Below, piece by piece: positions 41,208 through 49,533 of a stretch of 64,000 nt of DNA. Source of the stretch: Micromonospora kangleipakensis (lineage in GTDB: Bacteria > Actinomycetota > Actinomycetes > Mycobacteriales > Micromonosporaceae); contig NZ_SHLD01000001.1 of the NCBI RefSeq assembly GCF_004217615.1, forward strand, positions 6,634,001-6,698,000. The letters run 5' to 3'. How positions within the stretch are numbered: position 1 is the stretch's first letter; each line of letters opens with the position of its first letter. The notes under the pieces are model-generated. The model did no database searches and was not told the DNA's origin. It saw only the letters and a list, made by a program, of their open reading frames with translations. Made by a program: the position numbers and the translations under genes.

Positions 41208-41870
41208 TCAGCTGGCGGCGTTCGCCGCCAGCAGGCCCTTCTTGCGGCTGGTGAGGATCGTGTCGACCAGCCCGTACTCCTTGGACTCCTCGGCCGTCAT
41301 GATCTTGTCCCGGTCGATGTCCTTGCGGACCTGCTCGATCGGGCGGTTGCAGTGCCGGGAGAGCATGTCCTCCAGCTGCGTCCGCATCCGCAGGATCTCC
41401 CGGGCCTGGATCTCGATGTCCGAGCCCTGACCGTAGCCGCCCTCGGTGGCCGGCTGGTGGATGATGATCCGGGAGTTGGGCAGCGCCATCCGCTTGCCCG
41501 GGGTGCCCGCCGAGAGCAGCACCGCCGCCGCGCTGGCCGCCTGGCCGAGGCAGACGGTCTGGATGTCCGGCCGTACGTACTGCATGGTGTCGTAGATCGC
41601 CGTCATGGCCGTGAACGAGCCACCGGGCGAGTTGATGTACATGATGATGTCGCGGTCCGGGTCCGTGCCCTCGAGCGTCAGCAGCTGGGCCATCACGTCG
41701 TTGGCCGACGCGTCGTCCACCTGGACGCCGAGGAAGATGATCCGGTCCTCGAAGAGCTTGTTGTACGGGTTGGACTCCTTGACCCCGTACGAGGTGCGCT
41801 CCACGAACGAGGGGAGCACGTAGCGGTTGTGCACGGCCGCGAACTGGGGCGGCAAACTCAGGTCGGTCAT
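41208..41870 (-). CDS. clpP2: ATP-dependent Clp protease proteolytic subunit 2
   Basis: 220 aa. Catalytic Ser113 in GQAASAAAV, His138 in IIIHQP and an Asp near 186 (KDIDRD). The N-terminal extension before PYNKLFEDRIIFLG is longer than in clpP1 and begins MTDLSLPPQFAAVHNRY. Actinobacteria have two different ClpP rings that form a mixed tetradecamer. Starts 10 bases after the clpP1 stop, so the two are surely co-transcribed. Confidence 0.97.
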   Translation of the reverse strand: MTDLSLPPQFAAVHNRYVLPSFVERTSYGVKESNPYNKLFEDRIIFLGVQVDDASANDVMAQLLTLEGTDPDRDIIMYINSPGGSFTAMTAIYDTMQYVRPDIQTVCLGQAASAAAVLLSAGTPGKRMALPNSRIIIHQPATEGGYGQGSDIEIQAREILRMRTQLEDMLSRHCNRPIEQVRKDIDRDKIMTAEESKEYGLVDTILTSRKKGLLAANAAS

Positions 41871-41880
41871 CGTCAGCTCC

Positions 41881-42522
41881 TCAGCTCAGGGTCCCGGCGC
41901 CTTCCGGAACCTGGGTGGCTCCGGTGATCACCTTGTCGATGAAGCCGTAGTCCATGGCCTCCTGGGCGGTGAACCAACGGTCGCGGTCCGAGTCCGCCTC
42001 GATCTCCGCCGCGGTCCGGCCGGTGTGGTGCGCGACCCGGTCCTGGAACATCCGCTTGGTGTAGAGCATCTGCTCCGCCTGGATGGCGATGTCAGCGGCC
42101 GTGCCGCCCATGCCGCCCGAGGGCTGGTGCATCATGATCCGCGCGTGCGGCAGGGCGTACCGCTTGCCCTTGGTGCCCGCGCAGAGCAGCAGCTGGCCCA
42201 TGGAGGCCGCCATGCCCATCGCCACCGTGGACACGTCGTTGTCGATGAACTGCATGGTGTCGTAGATCGCCATGCCGGAGTAGACCGAGCCACCCGGCGA
42301 GTTGATCCAGAGATTGATGTCGCGGTCCGGGTCCTCCGCCGCGAGCAGCAGCAGCTGCGCGCAGATGCGGTTGGCGACCTGGTCGGTCACCTCGCTGCCC
42401 AGGAAGATGATCCGCTCCTTGAGCAACCGGTTGTAGACCGAGTCGTCGAGGTTGCCAATGGAATCGCCACCTCGGGCCTCGATCGCCCGCAGCGGGTTCG
42501 CTGGGATGTGCATGTCGGTCAT
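41881..42522 (-). CDS. clpP1: ATP-dependent Clp protease proteolytic subunit 1
   Basis: 213 aa. Catalytic Ser107 in MGMAASMGQ, His132 in MMHQPSG and an Asp in the DSDRDRWF region. Begins MTDMHIPANPLRAIEARGGD; the first residues are a propeptide in related species. First gene of clpP1-clpP2, with tig upstream. A ClgR-like operator at 42599-42617 suggests activation by ClgR under proteotoxic stress. Confidence 0.97.
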   Translation of the reverse strand: MTDMHIPANPLRAIEARGGDSIGNLDDSVYNRLLKERIIFLGSEVTDQVANRICAQLLLLAAEDPDRDINLWINSPGGSVYSGMAIYDTMQFIDNDVSTVAMGMAASMGQLLLCAGTKGKRYALPHARIMMHQPSGGMGGTAADIAIQAEQMLYTKRMFQDRVAHHTGRTAAEIEADSDRDRWFTAQEAMDYGFIDKVITGATQVPEGAGTLS

Positions 42523-42598
42523 GGCAGCCCTTCGCTCTCCGTACCGTCCTACCCGACACTAACCGCTCAGCCGGGGGGCGTACTCCCGGTCGGGACAC

Positions 42599-42617
42599 TG
42601 TTCGCTCTCAGCGCAGC
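42599..42617. promoter_or_regulatory. ClgR-like operator upstream of clpP1
   Basis: TGTTCGC-TCTCA-GCGCAGC, about 80-95 bases upstream of the clpP1 start. The left half fits the ClgR half-site TGTTCGC exactly and the CGC-N5-GCG core is intact; the right half is degenerate. ClgR activates clpP1P2 in Streptomyces, Corynebacterium and mycobacteria. Confidence 0.6.
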
Positions 42618-42695
42618 TGTCCTGGAGACGTACCCCGGAAAGGGTTTCGGCCGCCGCCCACCGCGAAGCGGCGGACGGCGGCCAACCCCGGACGA

Positions 42696-44042
42696 TCAGT
42701 GCTGGTGGTCGTGCTCGGCCTCGTTCTGGGCCCGCAGCGCGTCGAGGGTGACCTCGTTGCCGGCCGAGTCCTTGATCTTGATCTTCTCCATCACCGAGGC
42801 GAGCGCCTTGCCGCGGCGGACGTCGCCGAAGACGGCCGTGGCGGCGCCGGAGCGGACCAACTGGTCGTAGTACTGCTGCGGGGCCATGCCGGCGCGCTGG
42901 GCGCGGTGGACGATCTCGTGACCGAACTCGTCGTCGGAGACCTGGACGTCCTCGGCGTCGGCCAGGGTGTCCAGCAGGAGCTGGATCTTGACCCCGTCGG
43001 TCGCCGCCTCGGTCAGCTCGGCGTCGATCTGCTCCTCGGTCTTCTCCTCGGCGGCGAGGTACTCCTCCAGGGAGGCGCCGATCCGCTCGAGCTGGTCGAC
43101 CATGGCGGCCTTGCGGCTCTCGACCTCCTCGCGGACGACACCCTCCGGCGCCGGCACCTCGGCGGCGGCGACCATCTGCTCGAGGGCCTTGTCGCGGGCC
43201 GCGTAGATCTGCTCGACCTGCTTGCCCCGGGTGACCCGCTCACGCAGGTCGTTCCGCAGCTCCTCGATGGTGTCGAACTCGCTCGCCATCTGGGCGAAGT
43301 CGTCGTCCAGCTCCGGCAGCTCCTTCTCCTTGACGGTGCGCACCGTCACGGCCACCTCGGCGTCCCGGCCGGCGAAGTCGCCGCCCACGAGCTGGGTGGA
43401 GAAGGTGGTGCTGTCACCGGCGGCGAGGCCGACCACGGCCTCGTCCAGGCCCGGCAGGAGCTGCTTGCTGCCGACCTCGTGCGAGATGTTGCTCGCCGAG
43501 CCGCCCGGCACGTCCTCGCCGTCGACGGTGGCGTTCAGGTCGATCTGGACGTAGTCGCCCTCCTGGGCGGCCCGCTCGACGGTCTTCAGCGTGGCGAACC
43601 GCTCCCGCAGGCTCTTGACCTGCTCGTCGATCTCGCTGTCGTCGACCTGGATCTCGTCCACGGTCACCTCGATGGTGGCCGGGTCCGGCAGGGTGATCTC
43701 CGGGCGGACGTCGACCTCGGCGGTGAAGTTCAGCGAGTCACCGTCGTTGAACTCGGTGATCTCGACCTCCGGGCGACCCAGCGTCTTCAGGTCGTGCTCG
43801 CGGACCGCGGCGAGGATGTTCTGCGGGATGGCCTCCTGCACCGCCTCGTTGAGGACGGTGCCCCGGCCCACCCGCTGGTCGATCACGGCGGCCGGCACCT
43901 TGCCCCGGCGGAAGCCGGGCACCTGCACCTGCGAACCGATCTCCCGGTACGCCTTCCTGAGGCTCGGCTCGAGCTCGACGAACGGCACCTCGATGGCGAG
44001 CCGCACGCGCGTCGGGCTCAGAGTCTCGACGGTGCTCTTCAC
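42696..44042 (-). CDS. tig: Trigger factor
   Basis: Ribosome-bound chaperone, 448 aa. The ribosome-binding tail contains VPGFRRGKVP at residues 42-51, where GFRxGxxP docks on L23. A FKBP-like PPIase domain (about 160-245, EGDYVQIDLNATVDG...) and a helical C-terminal domain follow; the tail ends NEAEHDHQH. Located before clpP1P2-clpX, the same order as in E. coli and most actinobacteria. Confidence 0.97.
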   Translation of the reverse strand: MKSTVETLSPTRVRLAIEVPFVELEPSLRKAYREIGSQVQVPGFRRGKVPAAVIDQRVGRGTVLNEAVQEAIPQNILAAVREHDLKTLGRPEVEITEFNDGDSLNFTAEVDVRPEITLPDPATIEVTVDEIQVDDSEIDEQVKSLRERFATLKTVERAAQEGDYVQIDLNATVDGEDVPGGSASNISHEVGSKQLLPGLDEAVVGLAAGDSTTFSTQLVGGDFAGRDAEVAVTVRTVKEKELPELDDDFAQMASEFDTIEELRNDLRERVTRGKQVEQIYAARDKALEQMVAAAEVPAPEGVVREEVESRKAAMVDQLERIGASLEEYLAAEEKTEEQIDAELTEAATDGVKIQLLLDTLADAEDVQVSDDEFGHEIVHRAQRAGMAPQQYYDQLVRSGAATAVFGDVRRGKALASVMEKIKIKDSAGNEVTLDALRAQNEAEHDHQH

Positions 44043-44187
44043 AGGCGTACTCCTTGACGGATCTCAGTTGAGTCTGGGCGTGATTGCGACAATCGAGTGT
44101 AGGCGAGCCGGGCTGCCGGTTCGGCAGCGCCCGGGGTACCGCGCGGAAAAATCGGCGGTTCCCGGACGACCCGGCCGCGGACGACAG

Positions 44188-44261
44188 TCGGGGTGGCGGG
44201 ATTTGAACCCACGGCCCCTCGCTCCCAAAGCGAGTGCGCTACCAAGCTGCGCCACACCCCG
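44188..44261 (-). tRNA. tRNA-Pro(TGG)
   Basis: 74 bases on the minus strand, folding as a cloverleaf: acceptor CGGGGTG/CACCCCG, D arm GCGCAGCTTGGTAGCGC, anticodon stem CTCGC/GCGAG with loop TTTGGGA (anticodon TGG), T arm GTGGGTTCAAATCCCGC. CCA is not encoded. It is the typical location of tRNA-Pro next to tig in actinobacteria. Confidence 0.96.
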
Positions 44262-44393
44262 TGGCGACGAGAAGTGTATGCCGTCCGCGCTCCCCGGACG
44301 TCCCGGGGCCGCATCGACCCGCCGCTCCGGCCGCCGCCGGTCGCCAGCCCGCCGGCCGCCGGGCGCACGCCCGGGCTCCGGCCGGGCAAGGCG

Positions 44394-44453
44394 ACAACGT
44401 GCGGGAAACCGTGCTCTCCGAGCACCGGGAGTCCGCTCTCTTCCGCACGTTGT
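44394..44453. repeat. Nested inverted repeat between the two tRNA genes
   Basis: ACAACGTGCGG (44394-44404) pairs with CCGCACGTTGT (44443-44453), and inside lies a perfect GTGCTC-TCC-GAGCAC hairpin (44411-44425). It may be a processing or termination structure for one of the flanking tRNAs or a remnant of a mobile element. The rest of 44262-44556 has no visible gene. Confidence 0.6.
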
Positions 44454-44556
44454 GCGGATCTTGACGGGGCAGGGGCCCGGGCGGCGGTACGGCGCTGCGC
44501 GGGCGGGCCGGGCATTGGGTAGGCTGTCGGGCGCGCCTCGTCACCGCGGGGCGCTC

Positions 44557-44627
44557 GCGGGCGTAGCTCAATGGCAGAGCTTCAGTCTTCCAAACTGACG
44601 GTGCGGGTTCGATTCCCGTCGCCCGCT
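44557..44627 (+). tRNA. tRNA-Gly(TCC)
   Basis: Cloverleaf with acceptor GCGGGCG/CGCCCGC, D arm GCTCAATGGCAGAGC, anticodon stem TCAGT/ACTGA with loop CTTCCAA (anticodon TCC), T arm GCGGGTTCGATTCCCGT and discriminator T. CCA is encoded at 44628-44630. Its 3' half from the anticodon onward is duplicated at 49305, identifying it as an integration target. Confidence 0.97.
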
Positions 44628-44631
44628 CCAC
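44589..44631 (+). repeat. Attachment site (left) in tRNA-Gly, 43-bp direct repeat
   Basis: From the first anticodon base to one base beyond CCA; identical over 43 bp to 49305-49347. The upstream base and downstream base both differ between copies. Starting at the anticodon loop and covering the tRNA 3' half is characteristic of tyrosine-recombinase attachment sites. Confidence 0.93.
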
Positions 44632-44726
44632 ACACCTCCGGCCCAGGTCAGAGGCGCCATCCCCTGATCCTGGGCCGGTCGGCCACTCCCCCGCTTCGAT
44701 CTTGCGGGCCATCCGTGGACCACTAG

Positions 44727-44858
44727 GGCCTGTTTCGAAGTCCGCTGTGTGACGGTGTGTCGTGATCGCTAAGTAGTGAGGTCTCCGGTAAAGGGTTCAT
44801 CGACCAAGAAGAACCTCAGACCCGGAGACCTCGTGGCCACCCACCCTCCACCCGGGCG
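44727..44858. other. Possible insertion sequence remnant with inverted repeat
   Basis: Contains GGGCCTGTTTCGAAGTC, which looks like a common IS end, and GAGGTCTCCGG...CCGGAGACCTC, a perfect 11-bp inverted repeat (about 44778-44833) around roughly 30 bases. No transposase is readable. Placed just inside the left attachment site. Recognition of the IS end is from memory and uncertain. Confidence 0.35.
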
Positions 44859-44883
44859 CGGCCCTCGTTGCCGACGAGGGCCG
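44859..44883 (-). terminator. Hairpin after the VOC gene
   Basis: CGGCCCTCGT (44859-44868) and its complement ACGAGGGCCG (44874-44883) with a 5-base loop, directly after the VOC stop at 44884 on the minus strand. No T-run. Confidence 0.6.
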
Positions 44884-45264
44884 TCAGAGTGGGTCGAGGC
44901 GGCGCTTGAGCAGGCAGAACTCGTTGCCTTCTGGATCGGCGAGGACGTGCCAGGACGCCTCCGCGGGCTGACCGATGTCGACGAGTTCGGCCCCGACGGC
45001 CAGGAGGCGTTCGAGCTCGGCGTCCTGATCGCGGTCGATGGCGTTGACGTCGATGTGCAGCCGGGCAATCCCGTTCTTCGGCTCGTCGTTGCGGATGAGG
45101 AAGATCGTCGGCTGCGGGCCGCCGAACCCTTCGCGCGGACCTATCTCGATGCAGCCCTCCTCCTCGCGATCGAGCACTATGAAGTCCAGGACCTCGCACC
45201 AGAACCGCGCCAGCACCTCGGGGTCTCGGCACTTGAGCACGAGCTCACTGATACGGCATGCCAT
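44884..45264 (-). CDS. VOC family (glyoxalase/bleomycin resistance-like) protein
   Basis: 126 aa from the ATG at 45264 (MACRISELVLKCRDPEVLAR). Typical VOC fold pairs: ELVLKCRDPEVLARFWCEVL at the N-terminus and RLHIDVNAIDRDQDAELERL then WHVLADPEGNEFCLL at the end. Residues equivalent to metal ligands are present in part (His in LHIDV, Glu in NEFCLL). This subgroup, with FWCEVL, is a widespread actinobacterial glyoxalase-like family of unknown substrate. First gene inside the tRNA-bounded island. Confidence 0.9.
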   Translation of the reverse strand: MACRISELVLKCRDPEVLARFWCEVLDFIVLDREEEGCIEIGPREGFGGPQPTIFLIRNDEPKNGIARLHIDVNAIDRDQDAELERLLAVGAELVDIGQPAEASWHVLADPEGNEFCLLKRRLDPL

Positions 45265-46053
45265 TGACGAAACCTACTCTCAGCGTGGGGAACTGCCGGG
45301 GTGGCCGCACGCGGATCTCATGGGCTCCCTGCAGTGAGAACACTCGCGCGACCGTACCGGGCGAGGCGAGCAGAGGCGAGGTGATTTCAGGCCCTCGCCT
45401 GGCCGGGCTGCCAGGCGAGGGCCGTAGGTGGGCCGTAGGTTCATTCCTGATCACAGTCGGTGCCCGAGCGGCCGTGGTGGCGCACTGACATGAAACTGGG
45501 CTCCGGACCGTGAGGGCCTCCGCGACGCGTCTTGAGGATCATGTCAAGCATCTGGTGGGACGCGAGTGGTCAAGCATGTCCCGCGACCGGGACAACAGCC
45601 CACGGCATTGCGTTGCCGAGTTCCGCTCTATCAGATCAAGGCGGCCCGCAGAGCGGGCCGCGCCGGCCCGGCCCCGGCCTGCTGGCGACCTTCGGCCGGC
45701 ATCGGCCGGGCCGTCCGGCCACGCTGGCGGACGACAAGAGCTTGAAGACCTCGGGGCTCTGCCCCGAACCCCGGCCCTCCTCAGAGATCCGCCGCAACAA
45801 GTGGGTCAGGCGCCCGGCCCGTGCCGGAAGGCCATGCGGGATTGCTTGTATGGCTCCGGACACGGGGAAAGGCGTCCTACGCTCTGGACATATGGGGCCG
45901 CATGCCCCTGCTGGCCTGGCACAAGTTCGGGCGGCGCCTTCACCGAAGATGCCCCTCGGGAGGCAGGAGCCGGGGCATGCCATTTGTCTGCGGTAGGCGG
46001 GCGGAGACCACCCGCTCGGCCTCAAAGGCGTCCAAAGCAGAAGGGAGGCCTGC
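45265..46053. other. Gene-poor part of the island with several GC hairpins
   Basis: 789 bases with no gene I can support. Notable structures: a 12-bp hairpin GCCCTCGCCTGG...CCAGGCGAGGGC (45391-45422), GCGGCCCGC-AGA-GCGGGCCGC (45641-45661) and TCGGGGC-TCT-GCCCCGA (45751-45767). GTCAAGCAT occurs twice near 45544-45581. The open frames here lack family resemblance and are taken as shadows; this may be decayed mobile DNA. Confidence 0.55.
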
Positions 46054-47301
46054 GTGGCCGTCAAGACGGAAGCGCGAACGGGCGCCGCAGAAGTGCGGCC
46101 ATTCAAGATCGAGGTCCCCGAGGCGGACCTCGAGGATCTACGCGCGCGCATCAGAGCCACGCGCTGGCCGAACAAAGAGACCGTCGAGGATGACTCGCAG
46201 GGCGTGCCGCTCGCGCTCATGCAGGACCTCGCTCGCTACTGGGCGAACGACTACGACTGGCGCAAGTGCGAGGCGCGGCTGAAGGCCCTCCCCAACTTCG
46301 TCACCGAGATCGACGGTCTGGAAATCCACTTCATCCACGTTCGCTCGAAGCACGAGGACGCGCTCCCGATCGTCGTCTGCCACGGCTGGCCCGGGTCGAT
46401 CGTCGAGCAACTGAAGCTCATCGACCCGCTCACGGATCCGACGGCGCACGGCGCGAGCGCGTCGGATGCCTTCCACGTCGTGATCCCGTCGATGCCCGGA
46501 TACGGGTTCTCCGGCCAGCCGATCACGACCGGCTGGGACCCCGTGCACATCGGGAAGGCCTACGTCGAGCTCATGAAGCGGCTCGGGTACACGCGCTTCG
46601 TCGCGCAGGGCGGCGACTGGGGCGCGATCGTCGTCGACGCGATGGCCGGCGGCCGCGCCAACCCGGCGGCCGCCGAGCCGGCGCCACCGGAGCTGATCGG
46701 CATCCACACCAACATGCCCGGCGCGGTTCCGCCGGACCTCTTCGTCGCGGCCTTTGCCGGCAGTCCGGCGCCGGGCGGTCTCTCCGACGAGGAGCGGAGC
46801 ACGTACGAGCAGCTGCTCAGGTTCTTTGGGACGCACGTGGCGTACGGGCTGATCATGGGGACGCGCCCGCAGACGCTCTACGGCCTGGCGGACTCACCCA
46901 TCGATCTCGCCGCGTTCATGCTCGACCACGGCGACGGGGCCGGTCAGCCCGGCATCGTTCAGCAGGTCCTCGAGGGACGTCTGCAGAAGCCGAGCGACCT
47001 CACGCGCGACGACATCCTGGACAACATCACGCTCTTCTGGCTGACCAACAGCGGGGTGTCCTCGGCGCGGCTGTACTGGGAGAACAAGCTCCCCTTCTTC
47101 GCTGCCAAGGGCGTGACGATCCCGGTCGGCGTGAGCATCTTCGCCGACGAGATCTACCGGGTTCCGCGCAGCTGGGCGGAGCGGGCGTACCACAACCTCG
47201 TCCACTACAACCGGCACGACAGGGGCGGGCACTTCGCGGCCTGGGAGCAGCCGCAGCTGCTCTCGGAAGACATCCGCGCGACGTACCGATCGCTGCGCTA
47301 G
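46054..47301 (+). CDS. Epoxide hydrolase (EHN domain + alpha/beta hydrolase)
   Basis: 415 aa from a GTG at 46054 with GGGAGG upstream. The N-terminal epoxide hydrolase domain (PFKIEVPEADLEDLRARIRA, then the DYDWRKCEARLKALPNF lid) precedes the alpha/beta hydrolase core: oxyanion HGWPGS at 110-115, nucleophile Asp188 in QGGDWGA, and catalytic His near 392 in GGHFAAWEQP. This matches microsomal-type/juvenile-hormone-type epoxide hydrolases (EHN, PF06441). It should open epoxides to diols, for instance in detoxification. The codon usage is somewhat less GC-biased than the flanking chromosome. Confidence 0.93.
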   Translation: MAVKTEARTGAAEVRPFKIEVPEADLEDLRARIRATRWPNKETVEDDSQGVPLALMQDLARYWANDYDWRKCEARLKALPNFVTEIDGLEIHFIHVRSKHEDALPIVVCHGWPGSIVEQLKLIDPLTDPTAHGASASDAFHVVIPSMPGYGFSGQPITTGWDPVHIGKAYVELMKRLGYTRFVAQGGDWGAIVVDAMAGGRANPAAAEPAPPELIGIHTNMPGAVPPDLFVAAFAGSPAPGGLSDEERSTYEQLLRFFGTHVAYGLIMGTRPQTLYGLADSPIDLAAFMLDHGDGAGQPGIVQQVLEGRLQKPSDLTRDDILDNITLFWLTNSGVSSARLYWENKLPFFAAKGVTIPVGVSIFADEIYRVPRSWAERAYHNLVHYNRHDRGGHFAAWEQPQLLSEDIRATYRSLR

Positions 47302-47803
47302 CGAATGATCCGAAGAGGACTGCTGAGCGATCCACGGCCATACGGCCCTTTCGCAGTGTCCGGGCTCAGGTGGTCTGGCTTGGGAGTCACGCGTGGGAGT
47401 CACCGGGGCGAACGGAGCCGGACGAGCCCGGACCGATCCAGTTGCCGAGAGCGTGGCGACCAGGGCGACGCGGACGTTGCCGAACGGCTGTGGCGTGGCC
47501 TTGGGAATTACGGATCAGATGGTCGTAGGCGTGCCCCGTCTCAGTCCTCATCCAGTCCTCAAGAGGCCGAGCCCCGGCCGCTGACGCTGAGAGACGCCGA
47601 GAGGGGTTTCCGCAGGCCAGGCAGGGTTGGGGCAGGTAGACCCTGCTGGGCAACTTGATCTCGTAATGCGTAGGTCGACCGGCGGCACGATCAGCGTCGG
47701 AAACCGGCCGGGCTGCCGCCGTCACCTGCGGGCCTCTGCGCTCAGGCACCCAGTACGTGCGGCTTGGCATAGCCTCGGAGGGGTCCTGATCACGGAGGGC
47801 GCC
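47302..47803. other. Gap without a supported gene
   Basis: About 500 bases after the epoxide hydrolase. A minus-strand frame of 146 codons is open here and contains PCLACGN, but it resembles no family and has no ribosome binding site. It may be decayed island DNA. The ribosome binding site for the next gene is at its end. Confidence 0.5.
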
Positions 47804-48286
47804 GTGTTCGGAAAGATTGCTCGGCACCTTGCTGGTGCGACTGCCGCCTGCCTCGTATTCGTGGTGCAGGGGATCGTCATCTACGTCGGCCTGCTCGCGT
47901 ACGCGTTGATTGCCGATGCGGACATCGGCGGTCCGCTGGCGGGGCTTCTGCTCGTGCTGCTAGCCGCCGCGCTAGGAATCGCCCTCGTGCCACTGCTGTT
48001 TGTGCCAGCCAGCGTTGCCGGGGAGGTTGCCGCGAAAAGCGGACGTCTGCTCGCCAAGTTGCTGGTCGCCTTCGCCGTTGCCTCAGTGCTGGCCACGATC
48101 TACGTGGTCCTTGTCGCAGTGGCCACCGACGTACCTATTGCCAACACCCTGGTTGCCTGCCTGCTCGGCGCGGTCGCCGTGCTAGGTCCTACAGCGGCCT
48201 GCGTCGGCGTCACCCACGGCGTGCGAAAGATCAGGCCAAAGCGCGGAGCACAACAAGCCGTAGACGGGATGGCGAAGGTTGCCTAA
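47804..48286 (+). CDS. Small multi-pass membrane protein, unknown
   Basis: 160 aa from a GTG at 47804 (FGKIARHLAGATAAC) with GGAGGG 5 bases before it. Four hydrophobic segments: LVFVVQGIVIYVGLLAYALI, GLLLVLLAAALGIALVPLLF, LLVAFAVASVLATIYVVLV and LVACLLGAVAVLGPTAACV; the tail is basic (RKIRPKRGAQ). No family recognised. Base composition is lower in GC than the surrounding chromosome, in line with the island. Confidence 0.75.
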   Translation: MFGKIARHLAGATAACLVFVVQGIVIYVGLLAYALIADADIGGPLAGLLLVLLAAALGIALVPLLFVPASVAGEVAAKSGRLLAKLLVAFAVASVLATIYVVLVAVATDVPIANTLVACLLGAVAVLGPTAACVGVTHGVRKIRPKRGAQQAVDGMAKVA

Positions 48287-48471
48287 ACCCGCAGCCGCCG
48301 CGGGCCGTCCACTCCGACCCCTGACAGCCGCCATTGAGACTCGGCTGGTGAGGCGCTCCACCTTGTCCCCGTCCCGGCAGGCTGGACGGTCTACGACTGC
48401 CCGACGAGGAAATCCGCCCTAAGCCAGCCGCCGCCTGCCAAAAGCAGCCGCTTCGCGTTGCCCGAGGGCGC

Positions 48472-48990
48472 TCATCTGCGCCCCAGCCGACGACGGGTTG
48501 CCTCGCAGGCGGGCTGATAACCCGGCACATCCTCGAACGGGACCCCGTCCTCGCTTCTCCCCATCGTGGCGAACAACCGCTTACGGGCTGCCGGCAGACT
48601 CGCGCCATCGAGACCTTTCGTTTCGATGGCATCACCAATCCGACGCAAGGGCACCCAAGCGACCTCGTCGGACAGCGGTCCACCGCTATCTCGCAGGTTA
48701 CGGAGCCAGTGCGCCAGCACCAGCGCCTCATCCACGGTCAGTTGGATCAGCGTTCCGATTCCTTCCCGATCCCGTCCTTCGGCAAGGACGCGGACCCGTG
48801 CCGCTTCCAGTTCTTCTCCATAGTCGGGCGCGAAGATGAGCGGCGAGACGGCTTCGAACGCTCCGTTGATTCGATAGAGCGCCGGCCAGACGGCCTCGTC
48901 ACTCAGCAGGTCATCACTGTTCTCCAGCTGGTAGATCCAGTCCGAGATGATCAGCGCCTCGTCGTCAGTCATCCGGACCTGTACCCACAT
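48472..48990 (-). CDS. Unknown protein with two tandem approximately 65-residue repeats
   Basis: 172 aa starting MWVQVRMTDDEALIISDW (an internal ATG at residue 7 is possible). Two related halves: TDDEALIISDWIYQLENSDD...LLSDEAVWPALYRI and TVDEALVLAHWLRNLRDSGG...LSDEVAWVPLRRI, each ending in an LP/EL..AR.R.LA helix. The shared pattern DEAL..(S/H)W(I/L)..L, LSDE(A/V), and (W/P)(A/V)(L/P)LxRI looks like a small helical repeat. No known family is recognised. Separated by 185 bases from the membrane protein gene, with which it is convergent. Confidence 0.7.
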   Translation of the reverse strand: MWVQVRMTDDEALIISDWIYQLENSDDLLSDEAVWPALYRINGAFEAVSPLIFAPDYGEELEAARVRVLAEGRDREGIGTLIQLTVDEALVLAHWLRNLRDSGGPLSDEVAWVPLRRIGDAIETKGLDGASLPAARKRLFATMGRSEDGVPFEDVPGYQPACEATRRRLGRR

Positions 48991-49533
48991 CTCAGGCTGG
49001 TCTCGGGCAGGAGATGCACCTAGTCTCCTCCCTGGTCGGCGGTGACGTCGAACTCATCCGCGACGCGACCCTACTGCCGCTGCCGCGCACATCGCCGCAG
49101 TCAACCGGCGGCTATGACACAACCTTGACCAGGGGGCAGCAACCTGACCAGCCATCCGTGATTTTCTTCTAAGCCGAAGGCCGCAACGGGCCATCCATGG
49201 GCCAGTAACCGGGGCGCGCAGCGGTCACGAGGGGGCACGAGGCGCAGCCGCGCCGGCCCTCGGCCGCAGGCGTTTCGGGCATCACGACCAGTCGATCGCG
49301 CTCCTCCAAACTGACGGTGCGGGTTCGATTCCCGTCGCCCGCTCCACCCACGAAGGCCCAGGTAGACCGCATGATCGCGGAAAGGGGCCTTTCCACTTCT
49401 CCCCCGTGCTGGATCTTGCGTGCCATCCGCGTGCCATTGGTTCCCTGACGGTCGCCCTGCTGGCACGATCGCTGCTTTCCGCGCCGCGTCAGCAGTTGGA
49501 GGCCCGCCAATCGCCCGTGGCAAGATCTGCTAG
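48991..49533. other. Island boundary region without a gene
   Basis: Contains the second 43-bp repeat (49305-49347). Beyond it, the stretch around 49410-49435 (GATCTTGCG, GCCATCCG) resembles 44691-44715 just downstream of the first repeat, so the flank as well as the repeat is duplicated, with divergence. Open frames crossing the tRNA fragment are not genes. Confidence 0.6.
49305..49347 (+). repeat. Attachment site (right), tRNA-Gly 3' fragment
   Basis: 43 bp identical to the 3' half of tRNA-Gly(TCC) at 44589-44631, with no 5' half. It marks the distal end of a 4.7-kb element, or the junction between two elements inserted in tandem at the same tRNA. Confidence 0.93.

Noticed and set aside
45636..46220. 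Minus-strand frame of about 195 codons in the island gap
   Set aside because: Composition is Arg/Pro/Gly-rich, it overlaps the start of the epoxide hydrolase gene, and no motif or ribosome binding site is seen.
47387..47827. Minus-strand frame of 146 codons containing PCLACGN
   Set aside because: No start context or family resemblance; the one CxxC-like piece is not enough.
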